64,000 nucleotides of DNA, taken from positions 1-64,000 of the forward strand of contig NZ_JAKSYD010000153.1 of NCBI RefSeq assembly GCF_022829605.1. Reading direction: 5' to 3'. The DNA comes from Methylobacterium sp. E-065. GTDB lineage: Bacteria > Pseudomonadota > Alphaproteobacteria > Rhizobiales > Beijerinckiaceae. Shown here one piece after another: positions 55,410-63,427 of this stretch. Position 1 is the first letter of the stretch, and every line of letters starts with the position of its first letter. Below the pieces are notes generated by a model. The model saw only the letters and a list, made by a program, of their open reading frames with translations. It was not told the DNA's origin and searched no databases. The position numbers and the translations under genes were made by a program.

Positions 55410-56777
55410 TTATGCGCCCCCGAACAGCGCCACCGCCAGCCGCGAATGATCCTCGCGCAGGCGACCCACATCCACTCCCACGGGCTGGCCGTCGATCACC
55501 CGCCAGCGCCCCGCCACCATCACCCGGTCGGCCCGGGTCGCGCCGCACAGCACCAGCGCCGCCAGCGGGTCGTGGGCACCCGAGAAGCGCAGCTCGTCCA
55601 GGGTGAACAGCGCGAGATCCGCCTCCCGCCCCACCTCGATCCGGCCGATATCGGTGCGGCCGAGGCAGGCGGCCGAGCCCTCCGTGGCCCAGCGGAGCGC
55701 GTCGAGATGCGTGACCGCCTCCGCGCCATAAGTGAGCCGGCTCAGCATCACCGCGTGGCGCACGCCCTCCATCAGGTTCGAGCTGTCGTTCGAAGCCGAG
55801 CCGTCGACGCCGAGACCGACGGGCGAGCCCGCCGCCTCCAACTCGCAGGTGCGGCAGTGGCCGGATGCCAGCGTCATGTTGGAGGTCGGGCAGTGGCACA
55901 CGCCGACCCCGGCCTTGCCCAGCCGGGCCACCTCCGCATCGTTGAAATGGATGCCGTGGGCCAGCCAGACCCGGTCGTTCAGCCAGCCGACCTCCTCCAG
56001 ATATTCCACGGGGCGGCACTGGAACATCGATTGGCAGTAGGCATCCTCGTCTAGGGTCTCGCCGAGATGGGTGTGCAGGCGGCAGCCGTGGCGGGCGGCC
56101 AGATCCGCGCTCTCGCGCATCAGCCGCTGGGTCACCGCGAAGGGCGAGCAGGGGGCGAGACCGATCTGCACCATCGCGCCGGGGGCGGGATCGTGGAACA
56201 GGTTCAGCACCCGCTCGCTGTCGGAGAGGATCGTGTCGTCGTCCTGCGTCAGTGCGTGAGGCGGCAGGCCGCCTTCGCGGTCGGACAGGCTCATCGAGCC
56301 GCGGGTGATGAAGGCGCGGATCCCGAGGTTGCGGGCCTCGTCGACCTGGACGTCGACCGAGTCCTCCAGCCCCTTCGGAAACAGGTAGTGGTGGTCGCCC
56401 GCCGTGGTGCAGCCCGAGAGCAGCAGCTCGGTATAGGCGACCCGTGTGGCCAGCCGGAACGCCTCCGGGGTGATCCGCCCCCAGATCGTGTAGAGCGCCT
56501 TCAGCCAGGGGAAGAGCGGCTTGTTGATCGCGATCGGATGGGCGCGGGTGAGCGTCTGGAAGGCGTGGTGGTGGGTGTTGATCAGCCCGGGGATCACCAC
56601 GTGGCGCGACGCGTCGAAGGTCTCGTCCACCGGGGCCGCCGGCCGGGCGCCCGCCGCCACGAGCTCGACGATCCGGGTGCCCTGCACCACGATCCCGCCT
56701 TCCGCGCCCGGGGCCAGAATGGCGAGCGGGTTGCGGATCCACAGGCGGCGGGGCGCCGGTTCAGCTGCTTCGGCCAT
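55410..56777 (-). CDS. 8-oxoguanine deaminase (amidohydrolase family)
   Basis: Metal-dependent amidohydrolase of 455 residues that deaminates 8-oxoguanine to urate, within the AtzB/TrzN-like subgroup. Seen: metal site HHHAFQTLTRAHP in VIPGLINTHHHAF (~62-74), SGCTTAGDHHYLFPKG (~122-137), TRGSMSLSDREGGLPPHAL with the subfamily-typical GGLPP, HTHLGETLDEDAYC (~240), WLAHGIHFND and GLGVDGSASNDSSNLM. These distinguish it from cytosine and guanine deaminases, though that choice rests on memory. ATG 56777 overlaps the upstream DUF305 gene by 17 bases. Confidence 0.88.
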   Translation of the reverse strand: MAEAAEPAPRRLWIRNPLAILAPGAEGGIVVQGTRIVELVAAGARPAAPVDETFDASRHVVIPGLINTHHHAFQTLTRAHPIAINKPLFPWLKALYTIWGRITPEAFRLATRVAYTELLLSGCTTAGDHHYLFPKGLEDSVDVQVDEARNLGIRAFITRGSMSLSDREGGLPPHALTQDDDTILSDSERVLNLFHDPAPGAMVQIGLAPCSPFAVTQRLMRESADLAARHGCRLHTHLGETLDEDAYCQSMFQCRPVEYLEEVGWLNDRVWLAHGIHFNDAEVARLGKAGVGVCHCPTSNMTLASGHCRTCELEAAGSPVGLGVDGSASNDSSNLMEGVRHAVMLSRLTYGAEAVTHLDALRWATEGSAACLGRTDIGRIEVGREADLALFTLDELRFSGAHDPLAALVLCGATRADRVMVAGRWRVIDGQPVGVDVGRLREDHSRLAVALFGGA

Positions 56778-57348
56778 CCGTAAAACCGCTCCCGCTCACT
56801 CGATGTCCCTGCGTAGCGGAGCGGGTGGCCCGCCGGCAACCGGAACGTCGGCGGGCCGGTCTACCGGATACCCGCCCCGGGGGCCCAGGATTGTCCGCGT
56901 ATTTCCGAGCGGGCCCCGCCTCCGGATCCCGGCTCCGGTAAGACTCGGCCGTCTGGACATGCTGCGGGCCGCCGTCCGGCGGCACCGCCACGCCGCGTTG
57001 CCCGAGCCAAGCCTCCATCTCGGCGATCTCCCGCTGCTGCTCGACGATCACCGCCTCGGCGAGTTGCCGGGTCCAGGGGTCCTTGGCGTGCGCCCGGGCG
57101 ACCTGGCCCATCGCGATCGCGCGCCGGTGATGCGGGATCATCTGAAGCCGGAAATCGACATCCGGATCTCCGGTATAGGGGACCGCCATGTCGTGCATCA
57201 TCTGGCTGAGCGCTGCCGTGAAGCCCCGGGTCGCCGGTGTGTCGGCCTCGGTGCCGGTGCGCACCGCGGATTGCGCGTGACCATGCGCGTGGGGCAGCGA
57301 ACCTTCAGCGACGGCGGAACCCGCCGTCGGAAGCAGACCCAGACGCAT
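56761..57348 (-). CDS. DUF305 family protein with long C-terminal tail
   Basis: A 195-residue protein carrying a DUF305 core: DVDFRLQMIPHHRRAIAMGQ (~63-82), VARAHAKDPWTRQLAEAVIV, EQQREIAEMEAWLGQRGVAV. DUF305 proteins are ferritin-like helical bundles, often in copper-related loci, with conserved His-His. The N-terminus HAHGHAQ suggests metal binding. The last ~70 residues are Arg/Ser/Pro-rich and have no family match; they overlap the deaminase start, so the annotated end may be a readthrough artefact or the result of a frameshift. The start at ATG 57348 is weakly supported; no good signal peptide. Confidence 0.65.
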   Translation of the reverse strand: MRLGLLPTAGSAVAEGSLPHAHGHAQSAVRTGTEADTPATRGFTAALSQMMHDMAVPYTGDPDVDFRLQMIPHHRRAIAMGQVARAHAKDPWTRQLAEAVIVEQQREIAEMEAWLGQRGVAVPPDGGPQHVQTAESYRSRDPEAGPARKYADNPGPPGRVSGRPARRRSGCRRATRSATQGHRVSGSGFTDGRSS

Positions 57349-57483
57349 CCCCTGCGTCGCATATCGATTTCCGCTGCGCCGCGACGGCGTTCGTTGCGGC
57401 GGCCCGGCCGGTTACCATGACGGGACGGACGAGGCAGCGCCGGCGTCCAGGGTTGACGGGCTCGGGCCGCCTTGAGAAACGTC

Positions 57484-58080
57484 ATGCGGACTGACCTATC
57501 ACCCGTTGGGAGCGGCCGCGCCGTGACACGGACAGCCCCGCGCCAAGACGTCTTCCTGGAGACGTCCGTGGAGACCTTCGCGGCGAAACCCGTCCCGGGC
57601 GCCGCGCCGGCCGCCCTGGGCAGCGACGACCTGATCGAACTGCTGTTCTTCGCCTATCGCGACTTCGTGGGGGATCCCGACCGGATCCTGTCGGCCTACG
57701 GCTTCGGCCGGGCGCACCACCGGGTGCTGCACTTCGCCGACCGCTATCCCGGCCTGACCATCGCCGAACTTCTCGACATCCTGCGGATCACCAAGCAGAG
57801 CCTCAACCGGGTGCTGAAGGACCTGATCGGCCAGGGCTACGTCGTGCAGAAGCCGGGCGCGAGCGACCGGCGCCAGCGCCTCCTGTACTGCACGGAATCG
57901 GGGGCAGAACTCGCGGCCGACCTGACCCGCGTCCAGGCGCGCCGCCTCGCCCGGGCGCTGGCCGCGCCGGATGCCCGGGGCTCGCCGGAGGACTTTCTGA
58001 TGGCGATGATCGAGCCCGAGGACCGGCCGGCGGTCCAGCGCCTGATGGCGCGGCGCGGAACCTCCGGGGGCGGCGCATGA
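57484..58080 (+). CDS. MarR-family transcriptional regulator (PetP-like)
   Basis: A 198-residue winged-helix regulator: LIELLFFAYRDFVGDPDRIL, RAHHRVLHFADRYPGLTIAE, LLDILRITKQSLNRVLKDLI, GYVVQKPGASDRRQRLLYCT. The HTH and wing are MarR-type. Its stop overlaps the start of the response regulator (ATGA), so they are coupled. In Rhodobacter capsulatus petP-petR encodes the same MarR plus OmpR pair ahead of cytochrome bc1 genes, but no pet genes are here. ATG 57484 is preferred over TTG 57472. Confidence 0.85.
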   Translation: MRTDLSPVGSGRAVTRTAPRQDVFLETSVETFAAKPVPGAAPAALGSDDLIELLFFAYRDFVGDPDRILSAYGFGRAHHRVLHFADRYPGLTIAELLDILRITKQSLNRVLKDLIGQGYVVQKPGASDRRQRLLYCTESGAELAADLTRVQARRLARALAAPDARGSPEDFLMAMIEPEDRPAVQRLMARRGTSGGGA

Positions 58081-58784
58081 GCCATCCCGTCCGGGCCGAC
58101 CTGCCCGACGAGGCCCCACACGTCCTCGTGGTCGACGACGACCGCCGCCTGCGCGAATTGCTCACCCGCTACCTGACCGACCAGGGGTTCCGGGTCACCG
58201 CGGCGGCGAGTGCCGCCGAGGCCCGGGCCCGGGCGCAGAGCGTGGTGTTCGACGCCATGGTGCTCGACGTGATGATGCCGGGCGAGAACGGCTTCGAATA
58301 CGCCCGCAGCGTGCGCGAGACCTCCCGGGTGCCGATCCTGATGCTGACGGCCCGCTCCAACCCGAACGACCGGGTGATGGGCCTGGAAATCGGCGCGGAC
58401 GATTACCTGCCCAAACCCTTCGAGCCGCGCGAGCTGACGCTGCGCCTCAGCAACATCATCAAGCGCAGCCCGCATCCCCGCGCGGCGGCGGCCGAGACGG
58501 TGACCTTCGGGCCGTTCGCGTTCCGGATCGACCGCGGCGAGCTGCGCCGGGACGACGAGATGATCCGCATCACCGAGCGCGAGCGGGAAATCCTGACCAT
58601 CCTGGCAGCGGCCGGCGGCGCCAACGTGGAGCGCGAACAACTCGCCGGGAGCGGCGGCGCGGCGGCGGAGCGCACGGTCGACGTGCAGATCAACCGCCTG
58701 CGCCGCAAGACCGAGGTCGATCCCGCCAACCCGGTCTTCCTGCAGACGGTGCGGGGGGTGGGCTATCGGCTCGCGGTGGATTGA
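58077..58784 (+). CDS. OmpR-family response regulator (PetR-like)
   Basis: A 235-residue regulator. Receiver: VLVVDDDRRLRELL (~16-29), phospho-acceptor Asp in MVLDVMMPGENGFEYAR (~63), ILMLTARSNPNDRVMG and DDYLPKPFEPRELTLRL (Lys of the active site). C-terminal OmpR-type winged helix: ITEREREILTILAAAGG, ERTVDVQINRLRRKTEVDP, LQTVRGVGYRLAVD. No kinase adjacent. Coupled to the MarR gene by a 4-base overlap, which supports the PetP/PetR comparison. Confidence 0.9.
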   Translation: MSHPVRADLPDEAPHVLVVDDDRRLRELLTRYLTDQGFRVTAAASAAEARARAQSVVFDAMVLDVMMPGENGFEYARSVRETSRVPILMLTARSNPNDRVMGLEIGADDYLPKPFEPRELTLRLSNIIKRSPHPRAAAAETVTFGPFAFRIDRGELRRDDEMIRITEREREILTILAAAGGANVEREQLAGSGGAAAERTVDVQINRLRRKTEVDPANPVFLQTVRGVGYRLAVD

Positions 58785-58921
58785 GGCCGGGCCGCGTCCG
58801 GACGGCTGATCCATCGAAGCAGACATCGCCGCGGGGATCGTTCGCCAACCTGATCGGACGCGATCGAGGGGCGCCCCGTAACACGCCCATCAGCCTGTCC
58901 GATCTCGGTCCGTTGCGTCCT

Positions 58922-60844
58922 CTATGCCCGGAGCCGATCTGCCGCTTCAACCGGCGTAAGCTTACGAAGTAGATCCTCGAACGGCATCGGCTTGGCGATG
59001 AAATAGCCCTGCATGTAGCGGCAGCCCTGCCGACGGGCGGCGTCCAGCTGCTCGGCGGTCTCGATGCCCTCGGCTATGCCTTCGAGGCCGAGGTTCCGGC
59101 AGAGATCCAGGATGGTGGAGACGAGGCTACAGCCCAGATCCGTGTCGATGCCGGCCATGAAGCTGCGGTCGATCTTGATCTTGTCCAGCGGCAGGCTGTG
59201 GACGTAGCCCAGGCTGGAATATCCCGTGCCGAAATCGTCCAGGGCGACCGCGATGCCCAGGGCTCGCAGCATGCGAATGGCCGCCTTGGCCTGATCGAAG
59301 TCGCGCATCAGCGCCGTTTCCGTCAGTTCCAGCGTCAACCGATGCGGATCGAAGCCGCTCGCGCGCACGGCGGCCAGGATTGCCAACACGGTCTCGGGCG
59401 AGGCCAGGTCTTGGGCCGACAGATTGAAGGACAGGCCGATCCCGCGCGGCAGCCGGGTGCCGTCGGCGAGCGCCTTGCGCAGGAGCAGGAGCGTCATGTC
59501 GTGGATGAGGCCGCACCGCTCCGCCGCGGCGATGAACCGGTCCGGGGACACGCCTCCGAGCTGCGGGCTGGTCCAGCGCGCGAGCCCCTCCACGAGGGCA
59601 ATCTTGCCCGTGTCCGTATCGAGGATCGGCTGGTAATGCAGCGTCATCTCGGCGGAGAGGTCCGCCGTGCGCAGGGCGGTCTCCACGATCTGCTCGGCCC
59701 GGATGGCGTCCTCGTGCTCCTGTGAGAACAGGATCGTCTTGCCGCGACGATGCTCCTTCGAATGGTAGAGCGCGTAATCGGCGCGGTCGAACAGCGCATC
59801 CGCGTCGCGCCCGGCCCGGGGATACTTGGCCAGACCACCCGAGCAACCCGTGACGACCTGGATGTTGCCGAGGCGGATCGGCTTCGCCAGCGCGGCGCAG
59901 ATGGCATCGCAGAACGCGATGATCTCCTCGGGCGGTCCAGGGTTCCGGACGAGGATGCCGAACTCGTCCCCGCCCAGGCGCGCGACGGTGACGTTTTCGT
60001 TGGCGAAGGCTGCCAATCGCTGGCCGATCACAGCCAGAACCCGGTCGCCGATGACGTGTCCGTAGGTGTCGTTGACCGGCTTGAAACGGTCGAGGTCGAA
60101 GATCGCCAGGGCGAAACGTGCGTCGTTCCCCGCCGAGGCCTGGATGAGCTCGCCGAGTTTCTGGAAGAAATAGCGTCGGTTGGGCAGCTCGGTGAGACTG
60201 TCCGTATGGGCGAGGCGCGCATTCTCGTCCGAGAGCCGGTCAGCCTCGGCCTGCGACGCGACCAACTGGACGAAGGCCCGGAAATTGTTGGTGAGGACGC
60301 GCACCATCACCACGGTCACGAAAGCGGTGTTGACGGCAATCGCCAGGAACACGTGGTTCTGACTGGTGATGCAGCAGAACAGAAAGACACCCATCACGAT
60401 GCCGGTCACGAGAAAGGCCGCGACCGGCAGGTGGGTGAGACAGAAGATGCAGGCGATCACCGTGATCGCCACGAAGATCGCCACATGGCCCTGCTCATAA
60501 GGGCCGCCGTAGCCGTTCAAGATCATCGCCCAACTGACGAACGCGACAGAAAAGACTGCCGTCAGAACCGTCGTTTGACGAAGTTGGATGGCAGCCTGCT
60601 CCTGGCTCATCTCGTCGACGCGCATACGCCACCACCGGACCGCGCGCAGCACGCAAACGGTGACCAGAACACCGGGAAATCCGAGAGTCAGGAGGACTGG
60701 CGCCAATGGATAATGCGTTACCGCGAGCGCACAGCTATTAACGGACAGCAGGACATAAAGAGTCGGGATGTGCTTCCGCAGTTCCGTCAGCTGGCTAATG
60801 CATGTGGGGACTTTAAAGTGATGGATCCGCACCAGATGTAGCAT
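58922..60844 (-). CDS. membrane-bound GGDEF-EAL protein (c-di-GMP turnover)
   Basis: A 640-residue dual-domain protein. N-terminal ~190 residues hold about five or six membrane helices (HIPTLYVLLSVNSCALAVTH, LLTLGFPGVLVTVCVLRAVR, HVAIFVAITVIACIFCLTHL). The GGDEF domain has an intact active site (ARLGGDEFGILV, ~293). The EAL domain reads EGLARW in place of EALxRW, with LELTETALM, ALDDFGTGYSSLGYVHSLPL, KIDRSFMAGI, EGIETAEQ and QGYFIAKPM all present, so both activities are plausible. Start ATG 60844 lacks a strong Shine-Dalgarno. Regulates motility or biofilm by family. Confidence 0.9.
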   Translation of the reverse strand: MLHLVRIHHFKVPTCISQLTELRKHIPTLYVLLSVNSCALAVTHYPLAPVLLTLGFPGVLVTVCVLRAVRWWRMRVDEMSQEQAAIQLRQTTVLTAVFSVAFVSWAMILNGYGGPYEQGHVAIFVAITVIACIFCLTHLPVAAFLVTGIVMGVFLFCCITSQNHVFLAIAVNTAFVTVVMVRVLTNNFRAFVQLVASQAEADRLSDENARLAHTDSLTELPNRRYFFQKLGELIQASAGNDARFALAIFDLDRFKPVNDTYGHVIGDRVLAVIGQRLAAFANENVTVARLGGDEFGILVRNPGPPEEIIAFCDAICAALAKPIRLGNIQVVTGCSGGLAKYPRAGRDADALFDRADYALYHSKEHRRGKTILFSQEHEDAIRAEQIVETALRTADLSAEMTLHYQPILDTDTGKIALVEGLARWTSPQLGGVSPDRFIAAAERCGLIHDMTLLLLRKALADGTRLPRGIGLSFNLSAQDLASPETVLAILAAVRASGFDPHRLTLELTETALMRDFDQAKAAIRMLRALGIAVALDDFGTGYSSLGYVHSLPLDKIKIDRSFMAGIDTDLGCSLVSTILDLCRNLGLEGIAEGIETAEQLDAARRQGCRYMQGYFIAKPMPFEDLLRKLTPVEAADRLRA

Positions 60845-61197
60845 TTTATGATCATGCCCGAATATGATCGCTTGCGGTATTTTTGTTTGATCGATGACCG
60901 TAGAATGGAATCATTAAAAGCATCTTTCGAATATCTTCGTTTTACCACCTACAGTTAGATCTGAATTTATGTGCACTATTATACAGTTGATTTTCGCGGA
61001 ACGGCACTGACGCGACTGCTTCCGGGCGGACGCCTAGGATCGGAGTGCAACGCAAAACGATCTGAAATGCCGGTTCGCCATGGACTGCAATCGGGACCCG
61101 CTGGCGCCCTTCGGTATGCCCGGCATGGGTCGCAAGCGGGCCGCGGACGCGCGACCCGATCGGATTCAGACGCCATCGGGATAGAGCCGCGGGTGCA
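60845..61197. other. intergenic region upstream of the GGDEF-EAL gene
   Basis: About 350 bases without a supported gene. The part next to the GGDEF-EAL start (60845-60990) is AT-rich (for example CGGTATTTTTGTTTGATCG and AATTTATGTGCACTATTATAC) and likely carries its promoter. The remainder is ordinary GC-rich DNA. Confidence 0.45.
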
Positions 61198-61434
61198 TCA
61201 CACTGCGCGGGGCTCGTCGGGCTTCAGTTTGAGCGCCTTGGCGATCCGGGTCGACAGTCCACCCACCAGGGACACAGCGGCCTGCGGGCCGGCCAGGCCG
61301 CGCACCGCCTCGAGCGCCGCCTCGGCATCGGGTTTCATCACCGCGTAGACCAGCGGGCGCGCCGCCTTGCGGGGGCGCTCCGGCGTCACGGCGACGAGGA
61401 AGGTGCTGTAGCGTCTCCGAACGCGACCGGGCAT
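61198..61434 (-). CDS. small conserved hypothetical protein
   Basis: A 78-residue protein reading MPGRVRRRYSTFLVAVTPER, then PRKAARPLVYAVMKPDAEAA, LEAVRGLAGPQAAVSLVGGL and STRIAKALKLKPDEPRAV. Basic N-terminus and a regular alpha/beta pattern suggest a folded nucleic-acid- or ribosome-associated protein, but no family is recognised. Starts at 61464 and 61479 are also open. It lies 110 bases downstream of the hydratase stop on the same strand. Confidence 0.6.
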   Translation of the reverse strand: MPGRVRRRYSTFLVAVTPERPRKAARPLVYAVMKPDAEAALEAVRGLAGPQAAVSLVGGLSTRIAKALKLKPDEPRAV

Positions 61435-61544
61435 GCTGCGGGATGTGGCATGTCGGCTAAGCATCGCCAAGGCCTGCAAGCGCTGATCATCGGAGCCGGC
61501 GCGGGATGCGTCGCGAGTCGCGACGATAATCCCTGCCCTCCGCC

Positions 61545-62393
61545 TCAGATCAAGGCGAGATCGATATCGGGCAGGGGCAATCCGTCGAACCGGGCGCGCC
61601 AGGACTCGCCGGGCGCGAGCGGCAACGCATCGGTGAGGGTGCCGGTTGTGATGATCTCGTGCGCTGCGAGAGGCGGTGCTTCCGGATCATTAGCCAGCAC
61701 ATCGACAAGATGGCCGAGGGCGGCGAGGGGCCCTGCGCCCATCACGTTCCGGCCGCCGCCCCGGGCAGCGCATGTTCCGTCCCGCAGTAGATCGACCGAG
61801 AACCGTTCGAGCCCGCCGATCCAGGCCGACCGCTCGTCCGCGGCAATCGGCACGCGCTCGCCCACCATCAGCAGCCCGTGCAGCCCGAAGGCCGCGACCG
61901 TGTCGGGGGCGGTGAAGCGCCAGCCGGGATAGAGGGATTGCACGATCTCGAATCCGGCGGCCGCCCAGGCGACGCATCCGATCAGGGCCGCGGCGTCCAT
62001 GCCGGGTTCCAGGGTGCGGGCGAGCCCGAACACGATCTCGGGCTCGATGCGCGGCTCGACGAAGGCGGCGAGCGCCACGGGGTCGGCCGATACGACGTGC
62101 GCGCGCAGGGTCGTGTCGTAGACGTAGCCCCAGATCGGCGCGCGAACGCCGTACCGGTCCCAGAGGGTCGTGTTGGTGAACCCGATCTTGCGGCCGACCA
62201 CCCGCTCGCCGCGGGCCGCCCGCAGATCGCGGATTTCCGCGGCCACCCGGTAGGCGGCCGGCAGGTCGAGGGTCGGGTCCCAGCCGGTCAGCGGCGCGAT
62301 CGAACGGCGATGCTCGTGGGCGGCCAGGATGGTCCGGGCGTGGGTGGCGGCGGGGACGGGGTCGGCTATCATGACCCGGTTAGCATCCGGCAT
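61545..62393 (-). CDS. 2-hydroxypentadienoate/2-oxo-hept-3-ene-1,7-dioate hydratase family protein
   Basis: A 282-residue enzyme of the MhpD/HpcG-type hydratase family (FAH superfamily), acting on dienoate intermediates of aromatic degradation. Seen: AYRVAAEIRDLRAARGERVV, GRKIGFTNTTLWDRYGVRAP, IWGYVYDTTLRAHVVSADP, FVEPRIEPEIVFGLARTLEP (metal-binding Glu pair), AAGFEIVQSLYPGWRFTAPD and GPLAALGHLVDVLA. No other aromatic pathway genes are nearby, so its true substrate is unclear. Start ATG 62393 or 62372; neither has a strong Shine-Dalgarno. Confidence 0.87.
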   Translation of the reverse strand: MPDANRVMIADPVPAATHARTILAAHEHRRSIAPLTGWDPTLDLPAAYRVAAEIRDLRAARGERVVGRKIGFTNTTLWDRYGVRAPIWGYVYDTTLRAHVVSADPVALAAFVEPRIEPEIVFGLARTLEPGMDAAALIGCVAWAAAGFEIVQSLYPGWRFTAPDTVAAFGLHGLLMVGERVPIAADERSAWIGGLERFSVDLLRDGTCAARGGGRNVMGAGPLAALGHLVDVLANDPEAPPLAAHEIITTGTLTDALPLAPGESWRARFDGLPLPDIDLALI

Positions 62394-62417
62394 GCCGGAG
62401 GCGAGGTCCAGCGCCGG

Positions 62418-63296
62418 CTACCAGCTCAACCGCTCGATCACCGCATCCGGATGCACCGCCTGCCGACCGAGCCAGTCGGCCACGTCGCCGAGGCGGTGGT
62501 GCTCGGCCGTGACGCCGAGTTCCTCCGCGTGGATGCCCCGGGCAACCAGCAGGCTCGCGATGCCGAAGCCGTGGGCCCCCGCGATGTCGGTGCGGATCGC
62601 GTCGCCGATCGCCAGGACCCGGGCCGGATCGACCGGGGCGCCGGTGAGGTCGCCCCCCTTGGCGAGCGCCGCCTCGTAGACAGGCCGGTGCGGCTTGCCG
62701 GCATAGACGACATCGCCACCGATCTCCGCATAGGCCGCCGCCAGCAGGCCCGCGCAGGGAATCAGCCGGTTGCCGCTCTCCACCACGAGGTCGGGGTTGG
62801 CACAGGTCATCGTCAGCCCGCGGGCGGCGAGCCGCGTCAGCTCCGGCCGGTAATCCTCGGCGGTTTCGCTGCGGTCGTCGAACAGGCCGGTGCAGACCAC
62901 GAGGTCGGCCTCCGCCTCCGACACGAGGCTGAGGTCGAGGCCCTGGAAGATGCCGAGGTCCCGCTCCGGCCCGATATGGCGGATCCGGGCACCGGGCCGC
63001 GCCGCGATCAGGCCGCGGGTGAGGTCGCCCGAGGTGAGGATCGCGTCGTAGGCCTCGCGCGGCACCCCGAACCGATCGAGAATCCGCCCCACGCCGTCGC
63101 CGGGCCGCGGGGCGTTCGAGACCAGCACCACCCGGCGCGGCCGTGGACCCGGCAGGCCGCGGAAGCGGATCAGCGCTTCGCCCGCGGGCGCGTGGGCCTT
63201 CTGACCGTCGTGCAGCACGCCCCAGACGTCGCAGAGGATCAGGTCGTACCGGTCGGCGATGGCGCCGAGGCCGTTCAGGGTCGGGATAGCGGTCAT
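62418..63296 (-). CDS. HAD superfamily class IIA hydrolase (TIGR01459-like)
   Basis: A 292-residue phosphatase of the NagD/PgpII-like group. HAD motif I DLILCDVWGVLHDG (Asp nucleophile D-V-W-G, ~18-31), motif II VVLVSNAPRPG (Ser), the C1 cap, VVYAGKPHRPVYEAALAKGG (Lys, motif III) and motif IV LAIGDAIRTDIAGAHGFG. The DVWGV variant is typical of the alphaproteobacterial TIGR01459 family. Substrate unknown. ATG 63296 is chosen because upstream sequence is a family A repeat that merely extends the frame. Confidence 0.9.
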   Translation of the reverse strand: MTAIPTLNGLGAIADRYDLILCDVWGVLHDGQKAHAPAGEALIRFRGLPGPRPRRVVLVSNAPRPGDGVGRILDRFGVPREAYDAILTSGDLTRGLIAARPGARIRHIGPERDLGIFQGLDLSLVSEAEADLVVCTGLFDDRSETAEDYRPELTRLAARGLTMTCANPDLVVESGNRLIPCAGLLAAAYAEIGGDVVYAGKPHRPVYEAALAKGGDLTGAPVDPARVLAIGDAIRTDIAGAHGFGIASLLVARGIHAEELGVTAEHHRLGDVADWLGRQAVHPDAVIERLSW

Positions 63297-63299
63297 CAC

Positions 63300-63425
63300 A
63301 AGTCCTGGTTTCAAAAGGTCCGGGACCTTTTGCGGGTGCAGGGCGGAGCCCTGCTGGGCTCGGGCAAAGCCCAACATCGGAGCTGCGCCCCGATACCCCG
63401 CCAAAGGGCTCGCCCTTCGGGAACC
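63300..63425. repeat. intergenic hairpin repeat (family A, copy 8)
   Basis: CAAAAGGTCCGGGACCTTTTG, GCAGGGCGGAGCCCTGC, GGGCTCGGGCAAAGCCC and CAAAGGGCTCGCCCTTCGG. Same layout as copy 3 at 29355. It lies between the esterase stop and the HAD gene start, both on the minus strand. Confidence 0.8.
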
Positions 63426-63427
63426 CC

